A stretch of 64,000 bases of DNA from Dasyornis broadbenti. Its lineage: Eukaryota; Chordata; Aves; Passeriformes; Dasyornithidae. The notes beneath the pieces were generated by a model. The model saw only the letters and a program-made list of their open reading frames with translations. It made no database searches and was not told the DNA's origin. Position numbers and translations under genes: made by a program. The DNA lies in NCBI GenBank assembly GCA_013397935.1, contig VZRN01004250.1, forward strand, positions 634,569 to 698,568, written 5' to 3'. Position 1 is the stretch's first letter. Each line of letters starts with the position of its first letter. Below, in pieces: positions 48,401 to 59,800 of the stretch.

Positions 48401-51033
48401 TCAAGGGACTCAGTGTTTTTATTCAGGGTGGTAGGTATGGGAAACATTCCTCTGATGGGTACTGTGTTTCTATAATATTTGCACCTCTGCTTTGCTATTT
48501 CTAGTTCAGTGTCTCCATTAAGCATCCTGCATTATTATTCCACGTATTTATGTCTTTATTAGCTTGCGCCTTTATCCCTTGTTGTCACCTTCTCACCTCC
48601 CCAACTTCTCCCATCCCCGAGTGGTTCCGCGGGGCTGCCCTGCCACAGGAGTGGCTCAGCCCAGCTCCGAGGGCTGCAGAGTGGTTGGATGTGGATCCAC
48701 CCAGCAACACCACCACGCTAACGCCGGATTGGGAAATTTGCCCTACAGGAGTTTGTCTTGATTAAAGGCTTCAGTCTGTCTTTGCAACACAAACATAGGA
48801 GCCCCCATGCTGCTCTCTGAAATTTACAGCGTATTTTCTTTTTACTTAAGCATATTGAAGCAGAACAGAAGAAAGGATCAAAGGTACCGTAATGTTTCTA
48901 TAAACAAGTACTACTTAGTTTGGTTTTTTTTATCTTGGGTTTATTTTTTTCCAAACAAATCTTCTAGGCACATTAGGCTCAGATTTCATTTTATTGCCAA
49001 ATCACCAGCTGGCAACAAAATCGCATATGTCTGTGTAAATACAGTGGATGAGAAGCCGAACAGGAGATTGGGAGATGATTCAAGCAGTCACATTGGCTTC
49101 TGCACCTTAAAATTTGACTGTTTTATCTGTCTATTCAGCAATGTCCTGTACAGACCCCATTTCAGCATGAAATACTAAAATCTCAGCTTGGGGTAATTCT
49201 GTCTGTGGTTTTCCTCTCTCCTAGTGAATTTACAGGAAAACAGATAATTCTCTGGGACTATAACTCAGAAATTCACTTTTTGTTTGCTCACCAAGTGATG
49301 ACTAATCCACTCCCTGTTACTCAAATATAGGTGTAACTCTTGTGATGACTGATATTATTATGAAGCATTTTCACTTTGAGGGCCAGATGATCCTTCCTTT
49401 GAAGGCAATGCAATTTTGCAACTTGCTTGAAGGCTCTATTGCTGCCTTTTGGGTACATTTGGATTCACTTGGCAATGAAACCTCAGCATTGATTAATTTA
49501 TCATTAAGGTCAATGTTGCTATACAGCCCTTCTTTATTTGTAGTTAGACAATGGTATGGTCACTTCCATTTGTAAATTCAGTTTCTTCATGCACCCCATA
49601 GCTTTTAGGGAAAAAAAGCCTGACTGTTATTAGGCAAACATATAAAAAATTTAGTAATCATCATTTTGCTTCTAACAGCAGATGAACTAGAGCATCTTTT
49701 CAGACCTGGGTGACAATGAGACAGAACTTTCCCCATGCAGTCATGAACAGAGGGTTTGTTTTGGCTAAAATTATGCTCCTTCTGGGTCCCAGGTGAAAGA
49801 ATATTTGAGTCTCATCCAGGGAAGTCGTTGCTTGGCAGAACTGGGCAACAGGACTCCCTTTGCCAGAACAGCGGCACAGAAACATTCAGCAGCTCTCAAG
49901 GATCTGTTTAAAGGGGCAATCTTGCCCTCAGTCAATAAACTTTAAAAGAGCTTAATTAATGAGCAGGGAACGAGCTCCATTATCTGGGAGATGGAGGATA
50001 GAAATTAAAGGGGCTAAGCAGTAAATGGGCTTTATTTTGGTAAAACTTTTTAATCTTTGTCTTTTCTCTAACATCCTTCTCTTAGGAGATTTTGATCCCA
50101 ACTGACTTCTGGAAGCTCTCAGCCCCACTACGAGCTGTGCTTTTTCTGTCAAGGGCTCCAAGTCTGCTCCTTTTTTCCCAGTGTTTCCCTTCAGTTTGTA
50201 ATGCAACCTGGGCTGTTCTGTGGGGGAGAAGGCCTCCAATTCTGGAAACAGCAGAGCACACAAACTGGCTGGTGATTTTCCCAAATTGGCCAGAATAGAG
50301 AATGCTTCCTGCCCCATTCAGAATCATCTGCATAGAAAGATAAAACGGGAGTTAACAAGGGTCAGGTTTACGACAGGGAAAGAAGGCTGCTAATGACCAT
50401 TATCTATGCCACAGGTTTAACTTCATTACTTTTGCATTAAGTTCTTAATGCCCAAAGCAATAAGCAAACTGAGTCCTGTTGAACTGTAGTAACCTAATCT
50501 TCTCTCCAAATGAAATAGAGGGGAAAGCAGAGCCATTTGACATGGCCTTTATGTTGTCTTCTCTTTCCCCATCCCCCAGTCACATATTAGGCCTGTTGTG
50601 AGTATTTCTTCCTTCTCACAGCATTTTCTTTTATCTCTTTCCTTTCTTCCTGAGTTTTTCTGACTGTCCGAAATGGTGTTTGGTGCAGGATTTGATGAGC
50701 GAGTTTAGGCCTTCCTTAAAGTGGGCCTGGGGTTTGTCACATGAAAAAGTCTCTCTCGACAATATTCTAAAGTACAGACTTGTGCAATCTATGCCTACAA
50801 ACAAAAGCTTTTAATTTCTCAGTTAAGACAAACCTGAGCTGGCCATGACACTGTGTGTCCCAGTGAGTCAGATCTAGGAGGGAACATCTGCTGGGTGTTT
50901 TGAAGCATCATCCCATTTGTGCATCACAAGAAAAGTCCTGGATGATTATATCCCAGTGGGACTGCCTGGCACACACCGGCCTGGACTCCAACCATCGGCT
51001 CATGTTCTGCCCATTCTCCCTGGTGACAATGAT
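45471..51033. other. Single-copy noncoding DNA
   Basis: No gene was recognised. The longest gap-free frame of the window (46444-47100, plus, 218 codons) lies here but starts at GTG, overlaps an old repeat and has no signals. An ancient amniote repeat remnant at 46714-46783 is listed separately. 48840-49180 is AT-rich without a named element. Confidence 0.5.
46714..46783 (+). repeat. Ancient amniote repeat remnant
   Basis: 'Ccgttgactccagtggatta' followed by 'tctccaatgcacagtgcag' and 'tttaaatcagaggcaggac' resembles a repeat common in turtle and crocodile genomes ('cattgacttcagtggagtta', 'ctccagatttacactggtg', 'taaatgagagcagaat'). It is recalled, not searched. The copy is short and old. Confidence 0.38.
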
Positions 51034-51171
51034 GAAGTGTTCAAGGCCAGGCTGGATGGAGCTCTGAGTGACTTGGTTTTGTGGAAAGTGGCCCTGCCCA
51101 CAGCAGGAGGGCTGGAACTGGGTGATCTTTAAGGTCCCTTCCAACCCAAGCCATGCTATGATTCCATGATT
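51034..51171 (+). mobile_element. CR1 LINE 3' end
   Basis: 'Gtgttcaaggccaggctgga', 'tggagctctgagtgacttgg', 'ggaactgggtgatctttaag', 'gtcccttccaacccaagcc' and the terminal 'atgctatgattccatgattt' are the last 140 bases of avian CR1 in plus orientation. The unit is 5'-truncated and inactive. Upstream of 51034 I no longer see CR1 sequence. Confidence 0.93.
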
Positions 51172-52905
51172 TATGGCTCTGAAGTTGCACCACCGAATGT
51201 GTGAACAGTTTAGGCTTAGTGAGCAAAGAACAAACACCAAGAGAGAATTAAATGTAATTCATTATTTAGAATGAGATCAGCATTTCTGTCATTTCAGTTG
51301 ATTTCCTACTCACTCTCAACTTGACAAATGAAAAATAATTAATTTCCTTCTTCTGGTGTTACCTGCAGACTTTTGCTCTCTAGCTGGGGAAGAAAATGCA
51401 TTCAGTAAGAAAAGGGAGCAAAACTGGATTTCTTAATACAAGAGGTTCCCAAGCCAACAGTCTCATCTTTTGGCAAAGGAAGAAATCAACAGTGCATTGT
51501 TTTAGGGTTCCCCAGCAGAATGAGAGGGATCAAACCAGTGCTGGTGCATCTGCCCAGTGTGCAAGGAATATATGACTGCTCACAGAAAAATTATCTCAAA
51601 GTGCCTGAGAGTGCCTGATGGGTGCCTGAGAAACACACTAGATTAGACCGATGGGGGAAAAGAATATAAACTATGGAGAGTTTAGCAATGAAAGTGAACA
51701 CCTATGTAAAAATCCTATCAGCAATGCAAGGTAGTATCTTACCCTAATCCAATCTTATATGGTAACCTCCATATGAGAACCTTGCACTCTGAGGAATAAG
51801 TGCTGAAGGCTGAACATTTATCTTATGACTTGTTCCCAGTTTAGAATGATCAGGGTTGCCAGATATTTGGGACTCTGAGAAAATTGTCCCTCTGTAATAA
51901 CATTTCCCTGTCGTGCAGTACAAAGGGGTTTCGTTTCCTTGCCCCCTTCTGTCTTGGAACACATATCAATGTGTTTTTTCTGTAGCCAGGGAACTGTGGC
52001 TACAGTAAGGCCCATGGTATTACAGCGAGGCTTGATACATCAGCCTGACAGCCATCATCTGTTTTAGGGAGTGGTGTCTCTTGTCTACAGACCTGTCGGC
52101 CTCTCCCGACTGCTTGATTTGACTCTGCAACTGCTTCTTTTGGCTTTTACTGGGCACAGGCTCTCCTTTAAAAACTTCATCACTGTTCTCCCAAACGAGA
52201 TATTCCTTGTACTTTTAAAATGAGAAAGTCAGACTACAAGGCTGGGAATGGCAGAGGTAGGAAGGAGTGAATGGTGGATACCTCAGGTATGTGCAAATGA
52301 GAGCAAATGGAATGGTCTCTGTTGTGTCTTTGATGCTGACTTGCGAAGCTTTGCCTCCCTTTGATGGGAGGGAAGGGAATGCACTTCATTCTTGCACTGG
52401 GATATCAAACTCAAACCTCTCCCACTTGGATAAGTTTCTGGCCTCTCCCTCTCCTCGTTTTCTTCATGTTTTTTCTGATCGTGGTCTCCTTTTAGACATG
52501 GGAAACACCTTTGTTGGATGCCAAATTGTGTATTCAGTCACTAAAAGCCTATTTTTTGAACAAACAAGCTGCCATAGTTGTGAAGTTCAAGGTGAAGAGG
52601 GCTTAGGGAGACGCAAAACTATTTTCTAGGTGCACAGAGCAGATCAAGGGCCCCTGTGCAGTGAACTATATCTGATTCAACACAGCCTGCAAAATTAAAT
52701 CTTGCTCAGCCTAAGCATTTAATTACTGCAGATGTTCAGGAGATTCTCTGTGAAGCATCACCTACTGGGGCCCTTTGGACAGATGCTGTTTGCTTTGACA
52801 CTCCATCTGTCACTTCAAAATAATCACTGAAGCTTCAACTGCCACAACCCCTGCAGGGCTGGCATCAAGGCATGGCATGGAAGAGGTTAAAAACCAGGCC
52901 AAGGT

Positions 52906-52919
52906 CATGGCATGCCATG
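52906..52919. repeat. 14-bp palindrome CATGGCATGCCATG
   Basis: It is a perfect self-complement; CATGGCATGG occurs 35 bases upstream. Probably incidental. Confidence 0.5.
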
Positions 52920-55025
52920 CGTGGTAGAAGGTCAGTGGATGATGATTCCCAGTGCTTCCTCTCCATGATTTTCAGCGGAGAGCCCTGTGTGTAGCGTTAC
53001 ACAAGGCCTTGGGTTTTGCTTTCTGGAGGATCTTTTAACACCAATGATATCATCCCCGTTGCTTGTCAGATCCTTACACCCCAAGTGTGCTTTGGAGATG
53101 AGCAAGATCAGGCAGCAAATAATGGGCATGGCCTGAACCAAATGAAAAACTTGGTTGTTTTATATCAGCAAACGGAGATTTGGGACACCATTGGGATCTA
53201 CCAAAACACAGCATCGCTATTAACTAGTCTCAGAAAAGTATAGTGCCTTTGGAAGATTTATTAGATTTTTGCAATTTGTGTTTGACCAGTTTTTTGACCA
53301 ATACCATCTTTCCTCTTGACTCCTCGGTTGTGGCACCTGGAGTTTTGGTAGGATGTTCATAAACAACTCCCAGTCACATGTGGTCAGTGAGATGTTTTCC
53401 CTCAGCTGAATTGCCCCTAACAGTTTCAGAAAGCTGAGAGCTTTTCAGGGCACCAAGTTTATATCATTACGAGTTTAGACATTTTGGTGTTGCTGCCCGT
53501 AACAAGAGTGATGGACTCATAATTAACTGTCCTTATGGTTGTTGCATTGTTGTCAAGAGTAAGCTGGTAGAGGCTTTCCCTGGTGACGCCTCTGCCACCT
53601 TGACACAATTACAGCACGGATATTTAGCAGTTCTGAGAGGGGTTAGAAATGACCTCTCATGAGGGACACCTTGAGGTTTGTCTTTTCATTCTACACCTCA
53701 CAAACAGCCAGTTCTTGTACTAAGTCACCCTGGTTTCCAGCAGCATGGGACGGGATGACATGTGATAAACCATCTTGCTCCTTTATCCAGGTCATTGAAT
53801 AGGAAACAATCAAGACAGTTTGTTTTTTGGTTTTTTGGGTTTTTTTTTTTTAATTGTCAGTGACTTGGTTATAGGTAAATATATCTTTTCCACTCCTCAT
53901 TTTCTTCTAAGATCTAGGCCCTATCTAAGTAGATTATAAACATTGATTTAAACATTCAGTCATGCAAATCATTCTACGAGGTTCAGTAATAGCAGCTAGG
54001 TGAAATTAGTGCTCATAACTGACTAATTCGATTTCCTCTTGTTTATTACCCAGGCTTTTGGCATCGTTGTATAGTTAATTAAATAATTTCTTCATCTCAT
54101 CCCCTCTTTGCATTCGGTGCCTTCCTGACCAGAGTCTCCCACGGAAATCCACCCAGGGCAGGGTTTCCTGAAGCAGCAGTTTGTAGGTGGTGGTCGGGTG
54201 CTCTCCTCACCTCCCTGGGGTCCTTCTGAGAGAGCCCTGAGCATTGCAGCAGCAGCAGCTGTTGCCACCTCTGCTACTCCCCTCCTGCATCTAAACTGAG
54301 AGCTGAGGCCTGGAGGCCAAGGGCTCCCTTTTTGTCCTGTAACCCAGAATCCTGTCTCTGTCTCTGCTCTGTTCTCCGGAATTGACAGATTATTGCGCTT
54401 TGTCATTTTTAGGTCCTTACCCCTGATTGAAAGGCATGTCTGACTTCAAGGGATGTGCTTTGTGTCAGGAGATCAATTAGGCTTGCTCACTGTCCCTTCT
54501 GGAGCTTTTATTTTTTAATATCCCCTTTTATGCTAGAAGGTCTGATTCCTCTTACTGCTTATCCTTTATATAGATTTTGTTCCCTTCTTCATCTGAAGGA
54601 GAATGTTTTTTCCTATTAAGTGGTGGCTGCTGCTGCTCCTCATCCCAGGATTTAAATAACTAGCATTTTCCCCCTGTTCTGCCGGCCCTAAATTCACACA
54701 TATAACAGAAAACCAAGCCCATACACTGCCAAACACAGACACTCCCACAGCGTGGTGACCCTCTTTCTGTCACCTGCCACATTTTTCATGCTCTACCTAC
54801 AGCTGTGAAACTGTTTTTCCCCCTTCTCTTTGAACAACAAAGTCCAAAGAACGCGCCTCAGTTTGATGCCTGTCACAATTTGCAGAACATCCTCGGACAG
54901 AAATGATGCTGCTAATAGTGAGGGAAGAGCTGCTCCGAAAGCAGCAGCAGCAGCTTTTCACAGCCAGCTCTTGCAGTGGGTCTGAGCTAATAAGAACCAT
55001 GCTGCAAACTTTATTTAATTTGTAT

Positions 55026-55076
55026 GGGCCTGGTCCAGAGCCTTCCTCTTGACTTCAGGGCCATTGGATCGGGCTG
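55026..55076. repeat. Foldback-type ancient amniote repeat remnant
   Basis: 'Gggcctggtccagagcc' at the left and 'tgacttcagggccattgg' then 'atcgggc' at the right resemble a reptile repeat whose ends are inverted copies of 'ggcctgatccaaagcccatt' around 'gaagtcaatgg'. Here the two ends survive around a shortened middle. The family name is unknown to me and the match is from memory, but the paired ends make it more credible than a single motif. Confidence 0.42.
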
Positions 55077-56430
55077 CATGGTAGCTGCAGCTTTGCTTTA
55101 TGACTCAGTATCACTGTCTCGGAACAGTCTCTGCCAAATCAGTCACTTTTTCCATTAAAACATTCTCCAAGGAGAAAAATGAGTGTTCAGCTAGCTGCCC
55201 GCTAACAGAAAAGTCTGATTTTTCACTTGTATATTTTTCCTAAATAACTTTCTCCTCCTCCATGAGAAACTTCTGGGCTTCAGGTGGGACAATTCTCTGA
55301 GTGTCTCATGGACAGCTGAGATCATCTGCCTGAATCTTTCCTAGCGTGTCTGAATGTTCCTTTTTGCTTTTAATACATTTCCATGTTGTTACCTGAGAAG
55401 AAACTAATTTTTGGGAGTAAAATGTGCAGACCATATTTCCAGTTAATCTTCTGTGGCAGCAGTTGCTGTTGTGTGACTAAATCTGTGACTAAATAACTAC
55501 AATAGCGAAATAATTTTAGCCTAACACCATAAAAAAACAAAACTAAAACTATGACTCTGTAAAGTAGTATTTTTTACGAGCTGAGCAAAAACTCCATTAG
55601 GGAAAAGGAGATTGTTTGCATTACCCAGCTACACCATATACCTGCTTATTTCCATGTAGGTGAATTCCAAAGATGGCTGGTTTTGGCTTGTATTTTTACT
55701 GTTGTTTTGCCCTTTTTTTTTTTTTTTTCCTCTCCTGTGGGGAAACTACACCTGAGTTTTGTAGTTTGATTTGTGTTTTATTTCGGTTGTTTTGTTGCTG
55801 GAAATGATTAAGGGTGTGAAGTTAATCTGCCCAAATAACACACCTACTGCCACTCTGACTCAGTTCTTTACCTGCTCTGGAAATTTAGCTGCTGCTCCAT
55901 CCATGCTGCAGTCAAGCCCCAGGAAGGAAAGGAATTAATTTCTCCAAATGCAGATCAGTGTGTTGGTCACAATTTCTTTCCAGCCTCCTGCTTTAACACG
56001 CAGGGAGCTGTAAAAGGAGGTAACTGCTCCTAGAAATTCTTGACAGCCATCTGATATCTTGCCCCCTAATGACAGGGAAAGATAAATACAGGCAATTATA
56101 TAAATGGTCACATCCTCATTGCCTTCACAGGAGTCACGAAGACCCCTAAGAATGTAAAACTTCCAAGATGAAGTTTGGTTTGAACAGAGGAAAGTTGAGA
56201 TGGATGGACTGAAGTCACAGAGCAAACCACAGCATACCATGTTGAACCAGGACATGAGTGGAATGAATTTCCCACAGCACCATGAAGAGAAATGAAGCAA
56301 ACAAAAAGCTATTGGCAGTTTGCAATTTTGCTGCTGTCTGTTCCTCTTGTTGGTTTTCTTCCTCTCTGTTCTAGGACTTCTGTAGTAGTGCTATGAAGAA
56401 TAATCAATTAATGCTTAGAAAGCAATTATG

Positions 56431-56489
56431 ATGATTCCCAGTTTACACATGAATAAACAGAACGCAGCCTAGGTGACTGAGTCACAATC
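56431..56489 (-). mobile_element. MIR-type SINE 3' part, inverted
   Basis: 'Gattcccagtttacacatga' followed by 'ataaacagaacgcagcctag' and 'gtgactgagtcacaa' parallels the reverse strand of the MIR 3' end ('ccattttacagatgagg', 'aaactgaggcacagagag', 'gtgacttgcccaaggtcaca'). It lies in the same orientation as the SINE piece at 56749-56853, on the other side of a poly(A) run and gap. Confidence 0.42.
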
Positions 56490-56642
56490 ATTTTTGGAGT
56501 CTGATAGGGCACAGGCAGCAACAAAGAGCCGGCTCAGCACTTGTGCTCTAATTGCTGTTTTGCCAGAAAAGTTGGGACTGGAGATCAAACAGAGAGAAAT
56601 GAGTTGTAAAACTCCCTGAATGTAAATGGCTGTGCACTGTTT

Positions 56643-56707
56643 AAAAAAAAAAAAANNNNNNNNNNNNNNNNNNNNNNNNNNNNNNNNNNNNNNNNNNAAA
56701 AAAAAAA
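56643..56707. repeat. Poly(A) run with 42-N gap
   Basis: Thirteen A (56643-56655), 42 N (56656-56697) and ten A (56698-56707). The gap most likely contains more A, but this cannot be read from the sequence. Confidence 0.95.
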
Positions 56708-56748
56708 TCACTGCATGCTGTAATGATTTCATAACTGCTACATAGCTA

Positions 56749-56853
56749 AGACAAGACTTGCCTGAGGTCTCACAGGATGACCATGGGTCATACCAAGGAC
56801 AGGATCCAGATGTTGTGACTCTATTGCACTGTTTAAGCACAAGACCATCTTTT
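56749..56853 (-). mobile_element. MIR-type SINE tRNA-related/core part, inverted
   Basis: 'Gacttgcctgaggtctcaca', 'ggatgaccatgggtcatacc', 'aaggacaggatccagatg', 'ttgtgactctattgcactg' and 'tttaagcacaagaccatct' follow the reverse strand of the amniote MIR-like SINE ('gacttgcccaaggtcacac', 'ggcagagccaggaattgaac', 'ccaggtct', 'cagtgccctaaccac', 'tagaccatc'). This is the best preserved old SINE in the window. The element is dead and predates birds. Confidence 0.6.
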
Positions 56854-59800
56854 TCTCCTTCTAAAACTTTGACATTTGGTTTTAGAGTCCGTTATCATAC
56901 AAGCCCATATGTGAGGCTTTCCCACGTGTTCAGCCTGAATCATGGTTAATAGAGAAATATCCTTTTTATGTGCATTATAGTGCATCATGTCTTGCTTTTA
57001 TTGGCAAGTTCAGCGTCAGCTCAGACGTGCGGCCTGGTACAGGGATTGCTCAGTGATGTTACTCACAGCTCTCTGTGTGCCTGTGGTACTGTGTGTTCAC
57101 ACAGCACAGGATGCACTGTCAGGATCGTTCTTTTCTCTTCCAGGCATGAAGGTGTTACCACGATGTAAAACCAGGTGGTGGTGAAGCTCCCCTTCACATC
57201 TGGGGATGTGTTTTGCTACTTGCAAACCCACAGAGCCCATATAACTGCAGAAGAACACGCACAAGCCTTGCTATCCTGCCTCATACACCATCAGCCAAAC
57301 GAGCAAGTCAGCTTTGAGTCCTCCAGGGTCATTTTATTTTTAGGGCTGTTGCCTCAAGCAGGAAGAAAACAGCTTGATCTGCAGGCTCTGCTTTGAGCTT
57401 CCAGTGCTGGCAGCAAAAAGCAAGTTCTCTTGACGTGCAGGCTGAGCTGAACCCGTGGAACACACTCTGCATGGGCCAGGGAGTCACCGTATTTTGAGTA
57501 TTGCTGTTCCGAGGCACAGTGCATCTCCTTGTCTGTCACAGAGCTGATTTACTTTTGATCTCTTCAGTCTACAGGTGACGTTCCAGCTGTTTTTCTGTCT
57601 CTTTATTTAATAGCAGGCTTTTTCTCCCCATGCTTTCTCTCAGGTTTTTCATTTTTCCTTGTTTGTCTGAAATCCATCTTGGAGACACTTGTTGCCCTGT
57701 TCTCTGATCTGTTTTGAGCCCCAGCCAGCTGCTGCTTTTGCTGCCAGTGGATAAAACGACTGAGACACCACTTTGTGAATTTTGCATTTGCTTGTGGGGT
57801 GGCAGAGCCAAGGCCATCATGAGCATAGCAAGAAACCACAACAAAGGTCCAAAACAGAAACACTGGGACTTAACCTCAAAGCTTGTGTTGGAGCCCAAGG
57901 AGGTGACAGCCAGCAAGATTCATACTGAGGGACCTCAAAGCCTCACCAGCCTCAGTCCTGCTTTAACCTGTAACATATTAATCTCTAACAGCAGAGGCAC
58001 ACACCTCACGCAGCTCTGGATGTGGGGAGAGAGTGTCAGGGAAAGGTAGAAGTGACCAAAGCACTGTTTTCCTCTTTCCACAATGGATTTATCACAGCAG
58101 ATGTGAAAAAAACCCAGGAAAAAAAGAAAATGCTCAGGGTTATCGAACTCAGCAAAGCTGCAGTGGATGAGAGCAGCACTAAGTGCACAAGGAAAGGTAG
58201 ACTGGCTCCTCCTCTGAACCATCTGTGGGTCTTGGGCCAAAATGCCTGTTTTGCCTTGCTTCAGCAGGTCAGGGTGCTTGGCTGCCCATTCCCCACACCA
58301 GCACCATTTTCCTGTGGCGATGGCAGTGTCACCACAGCGCTCCCACTGCCTTGGCTGGGAGCTGTACCTGCTCCAAGTGACTGATGTGGCTGTCACTGAT
58401 TGTATTTCCATGGTTCTCATGCTTTCTAAGCATCCTGCTTGTTAGCCTAAGAAACGTTGTGTGAGGAAAAAAACCCTCTGGCTGACCAGAAAGACCACTG
58501 GGCTCTTCACATCTCTGGTTTTGGGACAAGAACTTGCCCAAGATGTCATTTACACCCAATGTGGTGATTAGTTAACACCAGGTGATCACCAGCACGGCAA
58601 TGCTGATGCTGGTAGAGGGTTTGCTACTTAATTTTAGCTTGATTAAGGTCATCCCTATGCTGCCAGCAGAGGCATGGGGGCATTTAATACGGCTTGGGCA
58701 TCAGGGCTCTGTGGCTACCTCAGGTCTGTTTGGCTACCACCAGGCTTGTTCACTTTTGCTGATGGCATGGAGGTTTTTTTGGGATAGACAGCAGAAAGGC
58801 TGAAATGCACTCATCCAATCTTCAAGCAGAGGATGGGACTGTATCAGCGTGTTTTAAAAAATATCCTGGCCTGTTTGGCTTGTAACAGCTTTGTAGTAAA
58901 AAGGTTTTTCCTTCTTGGCCCTGATGCAAAAGGGAAATGGGTTCTATTTGCATTGTCCCCACAGTGTTTGTGTAATTAATGTATGTGGGGGTTCTCCCTC
59001 CCCCACACTCTCCCAAGGTAAAAAATGACCTTGTCAAAACTTAGATTACAAAATCTTAGTTACTAAGCAATGGGTAGGGCCCCACTGGGATGGCATCCCG
59101 GCTCCTGAAATGGTATGTATAGTAAAAACTAATAAAAATGGTGTCAGAGGCTCTCAGGCTTCCAAGTCCCCTGCTGTGTGACCCCCTGATCGCAATTTAT
59201 TAGCTGAACCCAGGGAAGCAGACAAACCTTCCTGGCTCCAGACTGTAGGCTCCAAGAAATCAAATAATGTGAGCTCCAGAGCAGTGGCTCCAGAGCAGGA
59301 GGAAAGGAAATCCTCCTGGAAACCAGGGGTCTGAGAGCAGGGCTGAAGGGAGCTGCTGACAAGAGCCATCTGAGCGGGATAGGAAAGGGAAACTCGCTCT
59401 GTGAGATCTCAGTACCTCGGCGCTCAGATGCTTTAAACGTGTCCGGGAGGAAGCGCGGGAAGGGGGTGGGAAGAGCGGGGCTCGTACGGAGGCAACCAGC
59501 CAAAGTTGTTTCCTTTCATGTGCTGGCAGTGCCTTCAGTCCGAGATCACCTTGTGCTGGTGACGGAGGATTTAGCAGCTGGGGGTGGCAGATGGAGTGGC
59601 AAAGAATGTGCCCTGTGGGTCAGAGGGGGATGCGCCTTCCCCCTTCCCGCTCCCCAACCGCACGAATTTTCTCTTGGAAGCAATAAAGGTGGTGTAGCTC
59701 ATCGTGTTGCTGCTACCCCCTGGATTTCCTCTTTGGTGTGTGATACACATAGCAATTAAAGCATGTTGCACAGAGGGAGTGAGGCTTTTTTTTTTTCCCC

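Larger units (their letters stand above)
51172..56430. other. Single-copy noncoding DNA
   Basis: No gene was recognised. Contents include a palindromic CATGGCATGCCATG at 52906-52919 with a related CATGGCATGG at 52871, a G/T run near 53820-53850, a 16-T run at 55713-55728 and a foldback remnant at 55026-55076. The minus-strand frames at 54092-54406 and 55935-56300 lack support. Confidence 0.5.
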
